Assembly: GCA_020201235.1 (NCBI GenBank)
Contig: JAIVHD010000009.1
Location: 15,266 to 24,403 of the forward strand
DNA length: 9,138 nt
Reading direction: 5' to 3'
Source: Lysobacteraceae bacterium
GTDB taxonomy: Bacteria > Pseudomonadota > Gammaproteobacteria > Xanthomonadales > Wenzhouxiangellaceae
Below are positions 6,212-9,138 of the stretch, piece by piece; the stretch's first letter is position 1, and every line of letters begins with the position of its first letter. Below the pieces are notes generated by a model. It was not told the origin of the DNA. It ran no database searches and saw only the letters and a program-made list of their open reading frames with translations. Made by a program: the position numbers and the translations under genes.

Positions 6212-7522
6212 ATGCTCAACGTCGCCGAAGTCACCAGGCTGCTGCGGGAAGATCAGCTCGATCGTGCCCGAGGGTTGTGCCAGGCCGAGCTGAACCGGCC
6301 AAGCACGATGGCGCCGGATGCCAATGCCACCAGCCTGTTTTTTCTGGCCGCTTGCGATCAACGGCTGGAGCGACCAGCCGCAGCGCTGGCGAGCCTGCAG
6401 CAGGCCGCCCGACTCGCCGGGGATCAGGATATGCTTGCGAGAATCGCCGATGCCCTGATCCAATTGCGCGCGTTTGACCCGGCTGCAAGCGTGATCGAAC
6501 GGCTGGATTTTTCGCGACCGTACACGATTTTGTTGCAGGCGCGCTGTCGCTGGGGGCAGGGCCTGCACAGCAGTGCTGTTGAGCAGCTCGACGCGCTTTC
6601 GAAGATCCGGCCCGACTGGCCGCTGCTGGCGCTCAGCCACGCGCGCATGCTGATCAACCTGGACCAGGCCGAAGGCGCCGGGCAGGTGCTTGATGCGGCG
6701 CTCGCCCACCACCCCGCACACGAGGGATTGATCTACCAGAAGACGCTGCTTGTGCTGTCGCATTTCGACCCCGCGCGGGCGCTGGAAACACTTGAACGGC
6801 ATGCCTGGAGGGCTTCCGAACGCTTGTGCGAACTCCAGCAGGCGCTGGCGCTTGCGGCCGGCGCCGGGCTTGCCGGCGATGCCGGCGACAGCCTGCGCTG
6901 GGAGGGTTTTTTGCATCTGCACGGGCTAGCCGGCGAGCCGCGCTGGCACGGCGACAACGTCTCGCTGCTCAAGCGCGCGCTTTCGATCGCGCCGAGCAGC
7001 GGCGCAATCGTCGAATGCGGCGTCTACCACGGTCGCACCGTGAGCCTGCTCGCGGACTGGGCACCTGATCGCAAGGTGTACGGATTCGACAGCTTTGAGG
7101 GCTTGCCCGAGGCGTGGTCGAGCAAGGAACCGGCCGGAAGCTACTCGACCGCCGGCCGCCGGCCGCAGGTGCCGGCGAATGTCGAACTGATTGCCGGATG
7201 GTTTGCCGACACGCTGGGTGATTTTGCGAACGAACTGAAAGCGCCGCTGGCGCTGCTACACATCGACTGCGATCTGTACATCTCTACGCGCGATGTGCTG
7301 GCCGCTCTGGGACCGCGCCTGGCGGCCGGATCAATGGTGGTGTTCGACGAATACACCGGCTATCCGGGCTGGCGAGATCACGAGCACCGGGCCTGGCGCG
7401 AGTACTGTCATCAGCACGGCTTGAAGGCCCGCCTTCGGGGCGGCCAGTTGCTGGGTCAAAGCGCCGCCTTCGAGGTCTTGTCGTCGGATGCGTCGCGCCC
7501 GCCCGGCGGGTCCGCAGCGTGA
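6212..7522 (+). CDS. TPR-repeat protein with C-terminal TylF-like SAM methyltransferase domain
   Basis: A 436-residue protein without signal peptide or membrane segment. Residues about 40-200 form roughly five helical-pair repeats of TPR type (for instance 42-71, 104-136, 137-170 and 171-200), Ala/Leu-rich with Pro at repeat ends. Residues about 245-425 resemble the TylF/macrocin O-methyltransferase family (class I, metal-dependent): SAM loop IVECGVYHGRTV (266-277), GFDSFEGLPEAW (291-302), LLHIDCDLYIST (348-359) and VVFDEYTGYPGWRDHE (376-391), whose Asp residues are candidates for metal binding. Known relatives methylate sugar hydroxyls, but many are uncharacterised and the substrate here is unknown. 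The TPR part could hold a partner or acceptor protein. The frame has a stop three codons before the ATG, so no earlier ATG is available. The ribosome site is poor. Its stop overlaps the next gene as GTGA, suggesting co-translation. Confidence 0.85.
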   Translation: MLNVAEVTRLLREDQLDRARGLCQAELNRPSTMAPDANATSLFFLAACDQRLERPAAALASLQQAARLAGDQDMLARIADALIQLRAFDPAASVIERLDFSRPYTILLQARCRWGQGLHSSAVEQLDALSKIRPDWPLLALSHARMLINLDQAEGAGQVLDAALAHHPAHEGLIYQKTLLVLSHFDPARALETLERHAWRASERLCELQQALALAAGAGLAGDAGDSLRWEGFLHLHGLAGEPRWHGDNVSLLKRALSIAPSSGAIVECGVYHGRTVSLLADWAPDRKVYGFDSFEGLPEAWSSKEPAGSYSTAGRRPQVPANVELIAGWFADTLGDFANELKAPLALLHIDCDLYISTRDVLAALGPRLAAGSMVVFDEYTGYPGWRDHEHRAWREYCHQHGLKARLRGGQLLGQSAAFEVLSSDASRPPGGSAA

Positions 7523-8262
7523 GCCGATACGCGAAACGCTGGCCGGTGCTCGACGGCGGCCTGCTTGATCCGAAGCTTGATGTCGACTCGCTGGCGCGCG
7601 AGTTCGCACGCACCGGACGACTGCAAATTGTCGACGCATTGCGACCGGAAGTCGCCCATTTTCTGCACCGGGCACTGACCGAAGACCTTCCCTGGTCGCT
7701 GGCCTGGCGCAGCCGCGCGGGTCACCGCAAGACGCCGCTGGACCAGTGGAGTGCCATGACCACCGACGAACGCGCTGCCTGGCAGGCTGAGTTCGACGAA
7801 TTGGCGCGCGGAGGATTCCAGTTTTTGTATCTTAGTTACATGATGATTACCGGCTATATGAACGGCGAGGCGCCCGATTCGCCGCTCAACCGGGTGGTGG
7901 AATTGGTCAATCGCGGCGATTGGCTGGAACCGATGCGCGCCATTATCGGCGACTCGAGGCCGCGGCGCACGCAATGCCAGGCGACCCGTTACCGGCCCGG
8001 CGATTTCCTGTCACTGCACAACGATTTTTCGCCCGACGAGACGCGTTATGCTGCCTACGTCATTAATCTCGGGCGGGACTGGCGTACCGATCAGGGCGGC
8101 TTGCTGCAACTGCTCGACGATCAGGACCGGGTGATCGAAACCATGGTGCCGCGCTTCAATACAATCAACCTGTTTCGCACGCCGTCACTGCATTGCGTCA
8201 GCCCGGTCGCGTGCCACGCGACCGGCAGCCGGCTGGCGATCACCGGCTGGCTGATGGACTGA
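7519..8262 (+). CDS. 2-oxoglutarate/Fe(II)-dependent oxygenase, prolyl-hydroxylase-like
   Basis: A 247-residue soluble protein of the double-stranded beta-helix oxygenase superfamily, closest by eye to the Tpa1/prolyl 4-hydroxylase-like group. The iron triad is visible as His167 and Asp169 in SLHNDFS and His225 in PSLHCVSPV, and Arg238 in SRLAITGW sits where 2-oxoglutarate is bound. Typical strands around it are QCQATRYRPGDFL (152-164), AAYVINLGRDWRTDQGG (178-194) and FNTINLFR (213-220). Such enzymes hydroxylate a protein residue or small molecule using O2 and 2-oxoglutarate, releasing succinate and CO2. The substrate is not evident. The GTG start (7519-7521) overlaps the methyltransferase stop by 4 bases, with a weak GGCGGG 8 bases upstream. 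The tight pairing suggests both enzymes modify the same target, which is inference. Confidence 0.87.
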   Translation: MSRYAKRWPVLDGGLLDPKLDVDSLAREFARTGRLQIVDALRPEVAHFLHRALTEDLPWSLAWRSRAGHRKTPLDQWSAMTTDERAAWQAEFDELARGGFQFLYLSYMMITGYMNGEAPDSPLNRVVELVNRGDWLEPMRAIIGDSRPRRTQCQATRYRPGDFLSLHNDFSPDETRYAAYVINLGRDWRTDQGGLLQLLDDQDRVIETMVPRFNTINLFRTPSLHCVSPVACHATGSRLAITGWLMD

Positions 8263-8303
8263 GACCGCCTTATTCACCACCCCACCGACTGCGGCACCGC
8301 CAG

Positions 8304-8323
8304 GCCCCGCGTGTGGGGCGTTT
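8304..8323 (+). terminator. Weak candidate terminator after the oxygenase gene
   Basis: GCCCC (8304-8308) and GGGGC (8315-8319) form a 5-bp GC stem with a 6-base loop, followed by G and only three Ts. It is correctly placed between two plus-strand genes, but the T-tract is too short for a confident call. Confidence 0.25.
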
Positions 8324-8420
8324 CGCAGCCAAGCGCATCCTCACCCCGCCGTTATTCAACAGCCGGGCGAGTACGTTTCCGGCTGATCCTGTAACCTTCA
8401 GTAAGCTTACATGGTCAACG

Positions 8421-8430
8421 AAGGGGTGGA
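8421..8430 (+). promoter_or_regulatory. Ribosome binding site deciding the pyruvate kinase start
   Basis: AAGGGGTGGA is purine-rich with GGTGGA ending 5 bases before the TTG at 8436-8438. The nearby ATG at 8411 is in another frame, and no ATG or GTG occurs in the kinase frame between the preceding gene and the conserved N-terminal residues. The TTG with this site is therefore the best start. Confidence 0.5.
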
Positions 8431-8435
8431 CTCCA

Positions 8436-9138
8436 TTGGACTGCAGGAATCGAAGAACCAAGATTGTGGCGACCTTGGGACCGGCCACCGATGATCCGAT
8501 GGCCCTGGAGCGCCTGATTCGGGCCGGCTGCGACGTGGTTCGGATCAATTTTTCGCACGGCGATCCAGACACGCATGCGCGCCGAATCCGGCTGGTGCGC
8601 GCTGCCGCGCGTGAACTCGATACCGATGTCGCAGTGCTGGCCGATTTGTCGGGGCCCAAGATCCGGATTGACCGGTTTCGCGACGGCTCGGTTGAGCTCG
8701 AAGTCGGGCAGATTTTTACGCTGGTGGCCGAGGAGCCACCGCCGCCCGGCGACCAACACCAGGTCGGGGTCGCCTACCTGGGCCTGCCCGACGATGTCTC
8801 GCCGGGTTCGGAGTTGCTGCTGGACGACGGCCTGATGGCGCTGCGGGTCGAGCGCGTGGAGGGCCGGCGGATTGTCTGCGAAGTCATGACCAATGGCCGG
8901 CTGTCCGACCGCAAGGGCCTTAATCTTCGCGGTGGCGGCCTGTCGCTGCCGGGCGTGTCTAAAGCCGATGAAGACGACATCCAGCGGGCTGCCGACTGGC
9001 AGGTGGATTACCTCGCGGTGTCGTTTCCGCGCAGCGCCGAGGACATCGAGCAGGCTCGAAGCCTGTTGCGCCGGGCCGGCGGTACGGCCTACCTGGTCTC
9101 CAAGATCGAGCGCACCGAGGCGATCGAGAATCTCGATG
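8436..9138 (+). CDS. pyk: Pyruvate kinase, N-terminal 234 residues (cut by the window edge)
   Basis: The frame encodes the first half of pyruvate kinase, the cytoplasmic glycolytic enzyme that makes pyruvate and ATP from phosphoenolpyruvate and ADP. Recognisable segments are RRTKIVATLGPAT (residues 6-18), VVRINFSHGD (34-43, with the substrate Arg36 and potassium-site Asn38/Ser40), LADLSGPKIRI (68-78), the lid domain from about 80 to 165 with LLLDDGLMALRV (127-138), RKGLNLRGGGLSLP (159-172), VDYLAVSFPRS (190-200) and VSKIERTEAIENLD (221-234), where Lys223 is the catalytic lysine and Glu225 a metal ligand. LSGPKIRI and the lid resemble the PykA (type II) branch more than PykF. The TTG start gives MDCRNRRTKI; there is no ATG before the conserved region. 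The gene follows the oxygenase gene by 173 bases and is likely a separate unit. Confidence 0.94.
   Translation, partial: MDCRNRRTKIVATLGPATDDPMALERLIRAGCDVVRINFSHGDPDTHARRIRLVRAAARELDTDVAVLADLSGPKIRIDRFRDGSVELEVGQIFTLVAEEPPPPGDQHQVGVAYLGLPDDVSPGSELLLDDGLMALRVERVEGRRIVCEVMTNGRLSDRKGLNLRGGGLSLPGVSKADEDDIQRAADWQVDYLAVSFPRSAEDIEQARSLLRRAGGTAYLVSKIERTEAIENLD

Noticed and set aside
6173..6922. Minus-strand open frame of 249 codons opposite the TPR-methyltransferase gene
   Set aside because: The plus strand encodes a recognisable TPR-like region and SAM domain in one frame. The opposite frame has low-complexity composition and no motif.
8390..8411. TGTAA and TTACA dyad before pyruvate kinase as a HexR-like operator, with the palindrome GTAAGCTTAC inside
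   Set aside because: The half sites are separated by 12 bases, whereas the HexR pattern I know has about 5. The match is too loose to call.
8411..8435. ATG at 8411 as the pyruvate kinase start
   Set aside because: It is out of frame with the conserved RRTKIVATLGPAT segment and runs into a stop soon afterwards.
1..9138. tRNA, rRNA, CRISPR arrays, insertion sequences or phage genes
   Set aside because: I saw no regularly spaced repeats, no transposase or integrase motifs, and no tRNA-like cloverleaf in the only long noncoding stretch (5883-6211).

Overview
The window looks like a chromosomal segment of a high-GC gammaproteobacterium of the Xanthomonas/Lysobacter type (Lysobacterales/Xanthomonadales). 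The grounds are a compact arginine cluster that uses an N-acetylornithine carbamoyltransferase, an N-acetylcitrulline-type deacetylase and a fused N-acetylglutamate kinase/synthase, a combination I associate with Xanthomonas relatives. The assignment is an inference from family recognition.

Layout. Positions 1-5882, all on the minus strand, hold the cluster in transcription order argF' (AOTCase), argG, argE, argB (kinase-synthase fusion), argC, argH; argH is cut by the left edge. The first five genes are joined by 4-base ATGA or GTGA overlaps, and argH follows argC after 18 bases, so this reads as one tightly coupled operon. Together they cover every arginine biosynthesis step from glutamate except the ArgD transamination, whose gene is not in view. 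Positions 5883-6211 are the divergent intergenic region. On the plus strand follow a TPR-methyltransferase gene (6212-7522), overlapping by 4 bases a 2-oxoglutarate/Fe(II) oxygenase gene (7519-8262), and then the first 234 codons of pyruvate kinase (8436 to the right edge).

The most interesting part is the leader in front of argF'. Reading on the minus strand, it has a short Arg-rich reading frame (best start 6051, stop 5961-5959) with four Arg codons in a five-codon run. It also has a segment at the end of that frame that can pair with a downstream arm, and then a strong intrinsic terminator (8-bp perfect stem plus T-tract, 5896-5922) only 13 bases before the argF' start. No minus-strand gene lies upstream for this terminator to end, so it must act on the arg operon itself. 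The geometry fits ribosome-mediated transcription attenuation sensing arginyl-tRNA: a ribosome stalled at the Arg cluster leaves the antiterminator segment free, while a ribosome at the stop codon covers it. This is the best candidate for an undescribed regulatory system here.

The methyltransferase/oxygenase pair is a second, unassigned two-gene unit whose substrate cannot be told from the sequence.
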